64,000 nucleotides of DNA from Apostichopus japonicus (Eukaryota > Echinodermata > Holothuroidea > Aspidochirotida > Stichopodidae). The DNA lies in contig NC_092573.1 in the NCBI RefSeq assembly GCF_037975245.1, positions 7,610,501-7,674,500 on the forward strand, read 5' to 3'. A program made the position numbers and the translations under genes. Positions 12,774 through 23,563 of the stretch are shown here, one piece after another; the stretch's first letter is position 1; each line of letters starts with the position of its first letter. The notes beneath the pieces were generated by a model, which was not told the DNA's origin, ran no database searches, and saw nothing but the letters and a program-made list of their open reading frames with translations.

Positions 12774-13066
12774 TCTTTGCTGCAAGGAAACTTCTTTGCT
12801 GCAAGGAAACTTCTAAAGTCTCTCTAAACCAGTAGATGGAAAAATCTCCAATCGTAGGTAACCGTAAACGGACAAACTCCGATGGAAAATAATCCATTTG
12901 AAAAATAACGATCCAGACACTTTGGATGGTTGAATGAGAAGGAAGAGCGGTGACCGGAGGAGCCGGTCAAAGAGGGTGCACAGTGTTAAAAGGTTACCAG
13001 GACATTCTAGAATGAGGGTGCTAAGGTTGTGGAGACAGGTAAGTGAAGAATGAAGTAAATCTTTTG
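12774..13066. repeat. Interspersed repeat with splice-donor-like end
   Basis: It opens with a short tandem pair (CTTTGCTGCAAGGAAACTTC). It ends GGAGACAGGTAAG followed by a TGAAGTAAATC block that is shared with the palindrome at 19361-19420. The minus strand is open for 85 codons without a recognisable domain. Family unknown. Confidence 0.4.
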
Positions 13067-16000
13067 GCACCTAACACTAAAGCCCTAACTTTAACAGTCT
13101 TTCAACCATTATATATTCATACCTATGCATTAAATTTAATTTAATTCAAATTTAATTTGTCATATGTACAGTACACAAAAGTATACAGTAAACACAAATA
13201 ATTGACACTAGAAAAACCAAAGATTGTTTATCAAGCTAGTGACCACAAGACACACTGGAATTGTGATTATATCACTTATAATATCAAACTATCAAATTGT
13301 TTTGATAGCTTGAAAATATGGTGTCAGTCATGAGTCATGACTTTATGACTGTACTAAACTTTGTATGAAGCCACTGCCCTGATTTTGATTTGATTTGATG
13401 TGTAGCCTTTTTGGTTTGTATACACAACAATGAGAAACTAGAAAGCCACCAGGCTTAGTGATTCCTTGCCTTATATTATAAGTTAATATACTGTATGGAA
13501 TCACCTGATTGATAGCGCAACTGAGGAAAATGTGTCTGAAAGACATACATGTACCAGAACATCAGAAAAAGAATTCCAGATAACTTGACCATTTGCAAAG
13601 GTACTACCCTTCTGAAAGTTGATAACACATAAGTCATTCAGGCTGCAACAATTTTTTTTTAAAACAAACCACCAACTGTCCAGTGAGTGGCCACCGAGGC
13701 TAAAATTCTACTCACCCAAACAATAAATCTACTCACCAGTTTTATCGCTAATTGTTTTTGTGATATACAGTAGGCCTACAGTAGGTAGTTTGGCCTAACA
13801 CTATAGGCTACCACCATGTATAGTGTTGTTTTTGGTTATGCACAGCAAAACAATCTTCTATTGGGGTTCATCTAAAGTGTTTTAAACAAATAAACAATGG
13901 CAAGGCTGACCATCTGCGTACTATACAATCATTTGCGAAATAACTTTGACTTGACATGACATCAGATTACGTGTTAGTATTATTAACAAGTTAAGATAAC
14001 ACTTAGTGCTGACAAAATAAATGACAATTATTGTTATAATCGACATTACTGAGTGTCGGACTTACTGCTTTCATTGGTCAGTTCTCGAGAATTAGCAATT
14101 TTTAATGACAAAAAGTGAATACAATAAAATCTAAGTTTGAGTGCCTGTGAAAGTTCACTACACTACACTTCGTAAACCATCACCGCACCTGAAAATAAAT
14201 CCCCATACATAATGTACGTAAAAGTAGTGAGCCATTTCACGAAGTTAACTCCTGTGGACTTTGGTCGTTGAACAAAAATGCGATTTGTACTTACTGTACT
14301 TCAAGCTCACTGTCGTAAACTTTCAATTTCAATTGGGATCTATATACATTTACTATGTGCTGATTAAGCAAGAAAACCCAAAGCTCAGACAGCGGTTATT
14401 TTGTGATACAAATACGCAGGCTTTTCTCCTTTGGTTAATTTTTTAACACAAGTTCCCACAATACTTCTTGCTTACTTATCTTTGGATAGAAGATAAATGA
14501 TGGTGTTGAATCAAGTTGAATCCTTCGAAGGAAGGAAGGGAAAAAATCACTAGACAAGTCAAAAATTAACAAACATTTGTTCCCAAAACAATAACTTTCA
14601 ACAGGACCCCAAACTCGTTAAAAAAAAAACACTTTGAAACACCACACAACAATTACTTATTTGCACTTAAACTGTACCTTTGAGTATTCTTATGCACTGT
14701 ATGTACACATGTTACCATGTGGGACATTATTCATAGTAAAACAATTGCTTCTTTCATTGTGCTTCAAAATTTTTTGCCATGGTAATTTGGTAATAGAACT
14801 AAATGTTTGGGGAAAAAGCCAAAGCTATGCCTCTTATCACAGTGTTGTGAATTGGGATGGGTGATTACAGAAAATTACTTAGTTATGGTCAGGTAGACCT
14901 TACTGTATCTGGATTGAGGTTGACCCACTGACTATTTTCATTTGTATCATCCTATATAAGCAATTAGCTACCCCTGTATGTGGTTATGCATTTATAATTC
15001 TGTTGCTTGTTTTCCATTTTGGCTACATGTGCATCATTTAGTTTGGGCGATCAATGTCAAATTACCTTCGAGCTGGTGAACAGAGCTGTTCTGTAGGACC
15101 TACTTGTAACAGTGAGTATGATATTACTACTGTGTTGTGTAACATTAGGCAATAGGCCTACATTGATTGGTTAACAAGTTAATAAACTAGAAAGCCTATC
15201 GTTTAAAGGCAGTGATTGAATGAGCCACTTGCCAAAATGTTTAGCATGAAGCATTTTGTGATCGCCAATCGCCAAATTCCACTCGCGAGTTGGTGGCCGT
15301 ACAGTATTTGTCGAGGCCTGTTGGAAGTCGAAAGCACTCGAATGAAAAGTACATCAACATTTTTACATATAAGGTTTTCAGACTTTAATACCTGTTGGCC
15401 TAAAATAACCTTTGACCTCTACATGAGTTTCTTCTTGTCGATATGGTTCATCCACATACCAAATACTGAGTTTATGGTGTATTGAATAAGTACTGGCTAA
15501 AATCAAGTTCTCAATGGCAATTTCCTGTATTACAACATGTACACGTCACTTAAAATGTCATGACTTTGGAGAGCAGCTCAATTAATTATTTACTGATAAT
15601 GGTTCTTTGACTCAGGATTGTTAACCAACTCATCACATGTTATATGTTCTTCATGTCTACATGTAGAAAAATTCAAGTGCCTATTTCTTCTACAGGCAAA
15701 CAGCAAAATCATTGTATAAATTGGAGTGCACATCAGTTATCTATCAATGTTGAGTAAAATATATGCAGTATGTCATTCATGTCAAACTTGAAATCCATCG
15801 TACCTACAGTATATTCATTCGAATGGTCACGTTAAAAACATACCCATGTATTGAAAAACCAAACAGAAAAAAAAAACTTTGATCAACTTGCATGAATGAT
15901 AGCAACACGTATGGCACATAGGTCATTTAACTGAATGAGTAACTGGCCAGTTGCAAACCAGAGGGGGGTGGGGAGAAATTTAGAAAAATTAAACGAGAAA

Positions 16001-19000
16001 TAGCAAAGCAAAGAAAGGTTTAAATGACTCAGTGTCTATAATTTTTGACAAGACAGGATTCAGATTTGTCCTTTCTTGAAATATGCAGATAAAAATCATA
16101 CAGTATATATGTGATACACATGTTGGTACACAAACAAAATTTAACACAAAGTAGACACTAAAATCCCAGTTAAATGTTCTGAGAGCCTTCTAAAGGTAAA
16201 CTCATTACTTTTTAATTATGGTTAAATTAATATAGGAAATATGGAATTCATTTGAAAAAGAAGCAGTAGGCACAGAATAGGCAGTCTTTCAATCAATTTA
16301 CTTTCACAATGTGCCACAGAACTGTACATTTGAAGCTTCTTACTACTTTGAAATAATTGCACAGTGAAAGGTAGTTTGGTAGCAATGTACCTAAGAAGAA
16401 AATTAGCACGGATGATTGTTCGGACTACAGTAGCTTTACAATCTACTATATCTCTAGTGCAAGGAATCTGTACAGTGTATGAAAGGTTTCAGTACCTTGC
16501 AAACACTGCTACTGTAGCTGCTGTTCGGCAACTAAGGCTGCATGATATGACTCATTCTTCTTGAGGGTAGGTGGATTCCACAGTATGTCTATACTATATA
16601 GCCTTGGGGTAGTGCTTCTCAATAGTCCTTACATGGGTTTGGATATACTGATGAAAATTGCCATTGGGAATAAATTATGCCAACACAATACAATCAATGG
16701 TTACAGCACTAAATTCTAATCACATCAGATATCACTATAGCAATGATATTATATATAGGAAGCACTGTAAGCAAGAACAAGTCAAAATTGTTTCACTGTA
16801 GTAAGAATATAGAAACGTCACAGGTCTACCATTTTACATCTAATCAGTAATCAACACTAATAGCTTCAGAACTAATGTATATTCCTATTTCATACAAACA
16901 TGATTTAAAAAACCAAAAAAGCCAAGGAAAAATGTTCAATATTTTGGACTTTTTTTTCATTATTTGAATTAAAATTAAGCATGCCAATACTCAAGCTTAT
17001 GAACTGCATTGTAATGAGACTTTTGTATGAAAAACTTCAAACAATGTAGCAATGCAGAAAACACCTTGAAACATTCTATAAGAAGCTGTTTTCAAAACTA
17101 CAGATTGCTTGTAAAGCAACAATGAACCAATCAGTTCACTATGCTGAAGCTTCTAACCAAAAGTAATATTAATTTGATATGTTGCAGTAATATTACTAGA
17201 GAAGAAAGCTTGCATTTATGGTATGACCTAGATGTATATTAGTGTAGTTGTAACGATGCGATCTTATCACTGCCTATACTTTGTGAATGCTCAACCCAAT
17301 ATACAGGGCAGATGCCAGTGTCATAGCTTCGCTGTTTTACAGGAGTTGCCTGCCTGCCCCTCTTTTCACCCGCCCTGCCCCTCTTTCAACCGATTTTCCT
17401 GCCCCTATCTCAACCGCCCTTGTACTTCCCTACTCTCCAACTCCATAGTAACTCCATGCTTTGACATTGCAGCGATTTCACCAACAACCAACTTTTCAAA
17501 GATCTCGCACCTACAGTGTACATACAGATCTCTTGTTAAATATCACACAGTTCATTACTGCATTGACCCCAGACAACATGTTGGCTTTTGCGCAATAGAA
17601 GCCTATAGTGATAGGTCTATTATGTGCATGGGTAAAGTCAAATCATAGAAACTGTAACTAATCACAACAACAAAAATACTGTCAAAAAGTGGGAAATTTT
17701 GCTGTGGACTAGTTATATACTGTAGCAAATATGCTGACCTAGATATCACGCAATGCATACTACTGTATGATATACAACTCCATTACATACTGTACTGTAG
17801 CGTCTGTTATAATGTTATAGGCTATGAATACGCTGTGATGTCAGAAATCAATGTAAAGTAATTTTGTTCTTGTACTGTATGTATATTAGCTACAACTTTC
17901 AACATTCAATTTTTTGTCATGCGCATAATATACTGTACCTATCACTATAGGCTTCCCTTGTGCACAAGCCAATGTTTTTTCATAGGTCATTATTACTGTA
18001 CTAAGTATTGTATGTTTCAAAGTGCATGTTTTCATGGAGGACTACAGGGACTGCAAATTTTTTCTGAGTGGACTCACTTTTAAGACATTGTGTCCTGGGA
18101 CAGTACTTTTTAAATCCTAGTAACAATACTGCATATCCTTACCAGGGTTGGAAACCTTGTGAAATTAATTAACAAGATTTGCAGGAAATCTGCCATGCTA
18201 GCAGGATATTACAGCTTAAAATAATAATGATACAAACAAAGAAATATCAAAAAAATCAGTATTCAAATTTTCTTTCTGTAGTTAAGTACCCTTATCAGGA
18301 CTGACTTTTAAGAAGTTTTTCTGTTAGTGTTTCAACCTTGTAGTCCAAACAATGCCTGAGAACTAAGGCCCACAGTATGCAAACAGCATATGAACAGAAA
18401 GCATCACATGATGCAAGGGTACCATCAAAGTGTGTTTTAACTTTCAATGCTCTATAGGATATATGAGAAAATACATTGCAAAAGTTTTGCTAAACAGTAC
18501 CAGTTACAAATAATAATGAAGTATAAATGCTTGTAAACTTGTAAGAAAGCATTGGTGGCAAGAGATCAGGGACTACAGTCAAGTGCGCGAGATTGTCCCT
18601 AACACAGCTAGCCCTTCCCTTATCTATAACCTACTGTATATCATTACAATTCCTTCCTACCACCCATCTCCCAAAATGGACATATGTATTGTTTCAGTGC
18701 ACAACCCTTCTCCAGTATCCAGTTTTAGGCAATGCAGTTTCAAACGTTACCATTACAGCCTCTGTACGGCTGAGTGGTGTATTTATTTAGAATTTAATAT
18801 CAACTTTTTGCAATTAAAATTAGGCAAACCCAACCATCATCATTGTGTTAATGTTGTAGAGTTAACTACTGTAGATCATAAACTACTTCCCTAAAGAGCT
18901 TCTCCAAGACCTACACCATTTGAGAGATTCAGTGTTTCTTCACACACAAGGCTGAGGTAAGATCAAGTCTGTTGTAAATATGACAACACCAAGCCACATG

Positions 19001-19360
19001 TTCTTCAATTATTGATGCTTTACTTTGTTATATTACAATGCTAATTTTCTGTAATAGAGATGGTATAGCCTCCCAATTTGAATTGAAAAAATTTGCATTG
19101 AAACAAGCTCTCCCATTACAGTGTTTCACAGGTCTGTTTGTAACATTAAATTGGGCCTAGGTACAGTACTACTATGTAGAGTAGATTTGATTTTACTGGA
19201 TGGGCTACTGTATCAACTGTCGCTTGATAAGTCACTCACTAAAGCTTCAAGTGTAGTATTTTTAATATCTTTAAAAAAAACAATGGCAAACAACTTCCTT
19301 TCTTGCTTTTATTTTGTAATCCTAAAAATTCACTGGTTTGGGGATTTACGAGCGACGATA

Positions 19361-19399
19361 CTTACCTGTCTCCCACTCCCACTGTGGGAGACAGGTAAG
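19361..19399. repeat. 16-bp perfect inverted repeat
   Basis: CTTACCTGTCTCCCAC, a 7-nt spacer, then GTGGGAGACAGGTAAG. Each arm carries a consensus splice donor (CAG/GTAAG) on opposite strands. The flanking TGAAGTAAATC matches the repeat ending at 13066, so this is probably a foldback remnant of the same family. Confidence 0.75.
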
Positions 19400-20713
19400 A
19401 GAGGAGTGAAGTAAATCTTGTTTTACTCAGATATAACACAAAGAGCTCTGCATAGACAAAGAATACACAGGGGTGGAAGAAAATTTGTCACATATACTGC
19501 AATGGGGATCTACGTACAGTATCGACCAAGACCTCTGTCATGTTAGTCCATAACAGAGTCGTAGATACAGCTCTGGGTCCTAATGCCCACAATCTGCACT
19601 GTTTATAGATCTCCAAAGATTTTGTAGAGTGCTGTAACATACAGTATTTCAAGCTATGTGCTACTTGTGAAAATGTTTCAAAAGATCTTGCCTTCGTAAA
19701 TTAACAGAATAATCCTAATAGTAGTTGAGTGTCCAATTTGAGTACCCGATTGTTTGGTTGGGTACCTGAATCGAAAACGCACAAAACAGGTACGCGTTCT
19801 CTGGGGGAAAATCACGTAACTGCTACGCGAGTGCTCTCATGATTTCAATAATTCCGTAGGTCTGCATGTTTTGATTAATCTAGACACACAATACGGAAGA
19901 TTAATTTCATGAAATAACTTTCTTGTAGTGTAGTTGGTTGTTGTAAATTACTTCAAGTTTTAGCCATTTGTAATGATTCTTTTTTGTGTGTGGATGAAAT
20001 CACTCACCACCAAAACGAAAAAATATATACCGGTGAAAACTACTCAAAATTGAAACCATTCAATCGCAACAGCAATTATTTATGATACATCAAAACATGA
20101 AATTCAGTTGTTCATAACAACAACGTATATTATGGACGTGTATTGTCAGGTTGCATAGTGATCTGCCATTTATGTAAATTGTACACTGTGTTTGGGTAGT
20201 TCCACGATTTTGTTTTCAATATTCGGTCCAGAGTTTCGGGTACCAATTACCCACCCAGGTAATGATAAAGGGTACAGATAAAGGGTAATGATAAAGGGTA
20301 CCCAGTTCCAATTTTTGCTACCTATCTCAGGCCTAATTCCTTTATATTAGCCTCGGATATTACATTTCAGAGAATTGGATGTGACATTTTAATCACTCTC
20401 AAATTTTGCACTCAGTTTAGCTGATGTGATTGAAATACCTCAAAGAAGCTTTCTGATTGGTAGACAACCACACATGTGTAAATAGTCAAATGAATGGTGA
20501 GCAACATTTTGTCGATTTAATGTGCTAGTTTTTGGTGATAAAACCCAAAAGTAAGCTTGGAAATCTGACACTATACATGTGTAAATTAGGGACTTTGCAG
20601 ATAATTTGTCCAGAAGTGTCCGTTAAAGATTCCTCAAAATTCTCAGTGATTTCAGAGACAGCAGCTTGTCAAGTTTGACGGAACTAGCAAGGAGCGATCT
20701 GTTCATTTAGGGC

Positions 20714-20748
20714 GTTGTGATACCCGAGAGGGGTTTTTAACGAGTATC
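20714..20748 (-). repeat. 35-bp perfect copy of a dispersed repeat
   Basis: Its reverse complement, starting GATACTCGTTAAAAACCCCT, is identical over 35 bp to 24107-24141. It sits just left of the hAT-type element. Confidence 0.85.
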
Positions 20749-20996
20749 CTACAGAAACAGAGATGGAGATCCACATTACTTAGTTTGCATACATTATGAA
20801 CCATAAACCATTATAACCATACATTATGACCCGAGACACAGTAGTTTGTGCGCAATGGAAGAGTACTGTACATATACTGTAGTGGTAGGTCTATAATGTA
20901 AACGTAAAAGAAACCCAAATGATGGAACTCCTGTCTTAAGTTACCATTAACAGTTGCCCTATTCAATTTTATTCATAAGTTGAGCTCACTCCCCAA

Positions 20997-22080
20997 CAGG
21001 GCATATTTTAAGCGAAATAAATTGATTAGCACGTTTTGCTAACCAACTGCCATTTTGATTAGCACTGCATAAAATAGATTAGCATTGAGAAATTTGTGAA
21101 TCTAGTAATCTTCATTTCTCATTTATGTATAAATGTATGTACTGTAGCCTAGATACGCCTGATGCTATCATTCCACAAAGTATGCATCAAAAGGAGGACA
21201 TATAAATAAATTCCTTGTGTGAAAATGCAGGTGGTATCCTTTTCTCATTTCGCTCAACTAACCTACTCGCGCCGGGAGTCAAGTCATATTCCAGCCACGA
21301 CCAATTGTTCTCCGAAATCCATTTCTTAGCCGTTTCCTCCTTTAAACCTTTAACTGCCATGACGAAGTATTCGGAAGTAAATTACAAAACGGAATCTGTG
21401 GAAACTGCGCGATCACAAATCCTGAACTCCTGATTCTGTAACAATGTAATTTCTGTTCAACCGATGGCGATAAATCCGATTACATTCTGGCCGCTAGTGA
21501 AACTAAAGTACTACACAGTGCAATATTATTATTGTAATGTTAGCCTATAGCCAGCACCAGTAGCCCACAACGTGGTATTGCAATGTTCACCAAAATGATT
21601 ACTGTGTGCACTGCGCGCGGCTGCCAAGCATGCGATTGGCGTACATGAAACGTTGAGTTACGTCATAACCCAAAGACGTATAAACTACTGGAAGAAGCAT
21701 CTGCCCTAGCTCCGCACCGATACTTGAACAGCGCCCACATCCCACAACATATATCATTAGCAATATCAGTTACGCGATGGTCCGTATCATAGTGGTACAG
21801 TACGGATGTATCAATGACCATGCTTCTAGTAATTTATACTGCCCGCACATACCTAGCACCCGTTCGCGGACTACGACTGTCATAGATATAGTACATACTA
21901 CGGGGCTGTGTAAAACATGCATTAGCAACTTGATTGCGATTTCCAGTTAGGCTATATTGGTGATGGAAAAACGTAGCGATTCTTGATTCGCAGAACTTGC
22001 GAATCAACTAGGGAAATGATTCGCAAACAGGCTATTTCGAATCGCAAACTGCGATGCGAACCCAGTTAAAATATGCCCTG
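20997..22080. mobile_element. hAT-type DNA transposon, 1.08 kb, with 8-bp target duplication
   Basis: The left end CAGGGCATATTTTAA is matched by its exact complement at the right end. Both sides are flanked by the identical octamer CTCCCCAA (20989-20996 and 22081-22088). Short CA-starting inverted ends with an 8-bp duplication are hallmarks of the hAT superfamily. The interior is more CpG-rich than its surroundings. It carries CRE-like TTACGTCAT (21657-21665) and inverted CCAAT (21635-21639) motifs upstream of a minus-strand ORF at 21360. No full transposase fits in this length, so the element is probably an internally deleted copy. Confidence 0.85.
21187..21360 (-). CDS. Exon-like ORF inside hAT element, unidentified
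   Basis: An ORF of 57 codons plus stop that starts MAVKGLKEETAKKWISENNW and continues SWLEYDLTPG. A good splice donor (AG/GTTAGT) after 98 nt would end a first exon at 21263. Charged and Trp-rich, it reads like real protein. The W...WLEYD pattern recalls the segment before the zinc finger in hAT-type (TTF/BED-like) proteins, but that is only an impression. No downstream exon was found. It may be the first exon of the element's former transposase or of an accessory gene. Confidence 0.35.
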   Translation of the reverse strand: MAVKGLKEETAKKWISENNWSWLEYDLTPGASRLVERNEKRIPPAFSHKEFIYMSSF

Positions 22081-22088
22081 CTCCCCAA

Positions 22089-23340
22089 TCTACTATAGGC
22101 ATGTCAGCTCAAGCCCTACCTGTCCCCTTCTCCTAAACGGTGTGTAAATAACATTTTATGCAATGTTGATTAAAAAATGCAACCTTCATTTGCTGGTTTT
22201 GGCAATAATTTAAGGCTCAATACAAAAGCTGTACAGAAAGATATAACTTGCCACATGGTCTAATGTACCACAGAACCTTTGGCATGTTTGCATCGAAGAA
22301 ATTATTGTGGTATGCATGCACATTTTACGTAGCAGCTCTCAATGTGGAGAGAATGTTCATATTGTGAGATACAAAATCATATTAATTGGCTATGCTACAT
22401 ATTGTTTGTTAATGTTTTTCCTAGGCTAATAGCAAAATTTAATTTTTATGAACAAAATCAGAAAATATGTTGTTGGGCTAGGCTTGGCCTATTTTCAGCC
22501 AACAATCGAAAATATGGTGATTGGAGTTCCAACAACTTTTTGGTGATCCTATCATATTCATAATGGGTGAGTTATAATCATACTGTAGCCTACCGAATTA
22601 CAACCAACGGAATGAGTCACTAGGCCATGGCTATTAAAACAGCAACTTACTTAAAATACTAAGTAGCCTGCTTGTGTCCTAGTGACTTAGATTAGGCCTC
22701 GACTAATTTAGTTAAAACTAAAAGGCCAAGCTATGACCTGAAGTTAGATAGCCTGGGCGAGCACTGGTCGTTGTGCCATGTTTAACGTAATCCTAACTAG
22801 CTTAGGCTAAACCTAGGCTATGCTTACAAGACATGAAAGATGTACAAAACTGCCAACCTAACATTAGGCTTTGCTTACTTTCACGCGCAAACAGTCAGAA
22901 TCGTACGACGACCTACGGACACAATACAATTGTTGACTTGTATGCCACTTCCTGTTGCCAAGGGCGGACTCATACAGAAAAAAGTTTATGTCAAATAGCT
23001 AAATACCTTGATAATGTCATCTCAATACCTTCTTTTGATTTCCGAATGGCTTACAGACAGCAATACAGCCCAAACTACCTTTGAGGGAGTCGTAAATGGT
23101 TGTATTAATTGTACTTACATAAATCCTACGTAGTCCAGCAATAGTGTATATTTTTTATTACACATGTACTCCGTTTAGTGCATTAACAGTGTAGAACGTA
23201 TATATGCATGGAAGGTTTATGTACATGTATTTCCATGCGATGTTGAATTCCTGATGCAGCAAGAATCACCACATAATGTGTATATCTGAATGTATGGACA
23301 GGCGAGTTAACCTCACAACACTCTCTATATGATTTCGGTT
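22089..23340. other. Spacer upstream of CEP120
   Basis: No exon recognised. ORFs at 22342-22563 and 22833-23084 have no family resemblance. This is a plausible location for the CSNK1G promoter, given the head-to-head layout, but I see no direct evidence. Confidence 0.45.
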
Positions 23341-23354
23341 TTAGAAGATCTAAA

Positions 23355-23408
23355 TGACGTCACTTCCGCTTCCAACACGCAGGCGTCCCAACATCAAAAC
23401 AATGGCGG
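23355..23408 (+). promoter_or_regulatory. CEP120 core promoter candidate (CRE, ETS, YY1-like)
   Basis: A perfect CRE octamer TGACGTCA (23355-23362) runs directly into ACTTCCG (23362-23368), an ETS/GABP-type site. About 35 bp later comes ATGGCGG (23402-23408), the core of the YY1 element that often overlaps start sites of TATA-less housekeeping genes. This cluster lies 110-165 bp upstream of the CEP120 ATG. A shared role in CSNK1G transcription is possible but unproven. Confidence 0.6.
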
Positions 23409-23434
23409 TGGCTTCGAAGTCAGACCATATTTAA
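23402..23434 (+). other. Upstream mini-ORF resembling the usual CEP120 N-terminus
   Basis: Ten codons, MAVASKSDHI, then TAA. Vertebrate CEP120 begins M-V-S-K-S-D, so the SKSD match is striking. It precedes the inferred start at 23518 and is in a different position and frame. It may be an upstream ORF, a coincidence over a YY1 site, or the original start displaced by a local duplication. Confidence 0.4.
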
Positions 23435-23517
23435 TACCGTTGATGGGATTAAACAAGGGAACAAATGAAATCGTTCAATTTTGATTGTTACTTATTTCTC
23501 TGTTTGCATCAGCTAGA

Positions 23518-23563
23518 ATGATGAACACCAACCACTATTTATTAGTCGTATTAATTGTCGAAG
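23518..23563 (+). CDS. CEP120: CEP120 coding exon 1
   Basis: Encodes [16 protein letters not shown] up to the first base of the Gly codon, matching the vertebrate LLIVVSILEG strand of the first C2 domain. Donor GTATGA at 23564. An acceptor-like TTTGCATCAG just upstream (ending 23512) leaves open a separate 5' UTR exon. No ORF finder would report it. Confidence 0.85.

Larger units (their letters stand above)
10905..20996. other. Gene-free spacer
   Basis: I see no exon with both splice signals and a recognisable protein. The 138-codon ORF at 17232-17648 owes its length to a C/T-rich repeat (CTGCCCCTC, several times) and is not convincing. The minus ORF at 13070-12813 looks like repeat sequence, sharing its end with 19385-19420. 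TACTGTA-type words are very common. CSNK1G noncoding exons could hide here. Confidence 0.5.

Noticed and set aside
13343-13546. Additional CSNK1G or other exon on the minus strand
   Set aside because: No kinase motif and no good splice pair; composition is like the surrounding spacer.
17232-17648. 138-codon ORF
   Set aside because: Its middle is a degenerate CTGCCCCTC repeat; no domain, no splice support and no second exon.
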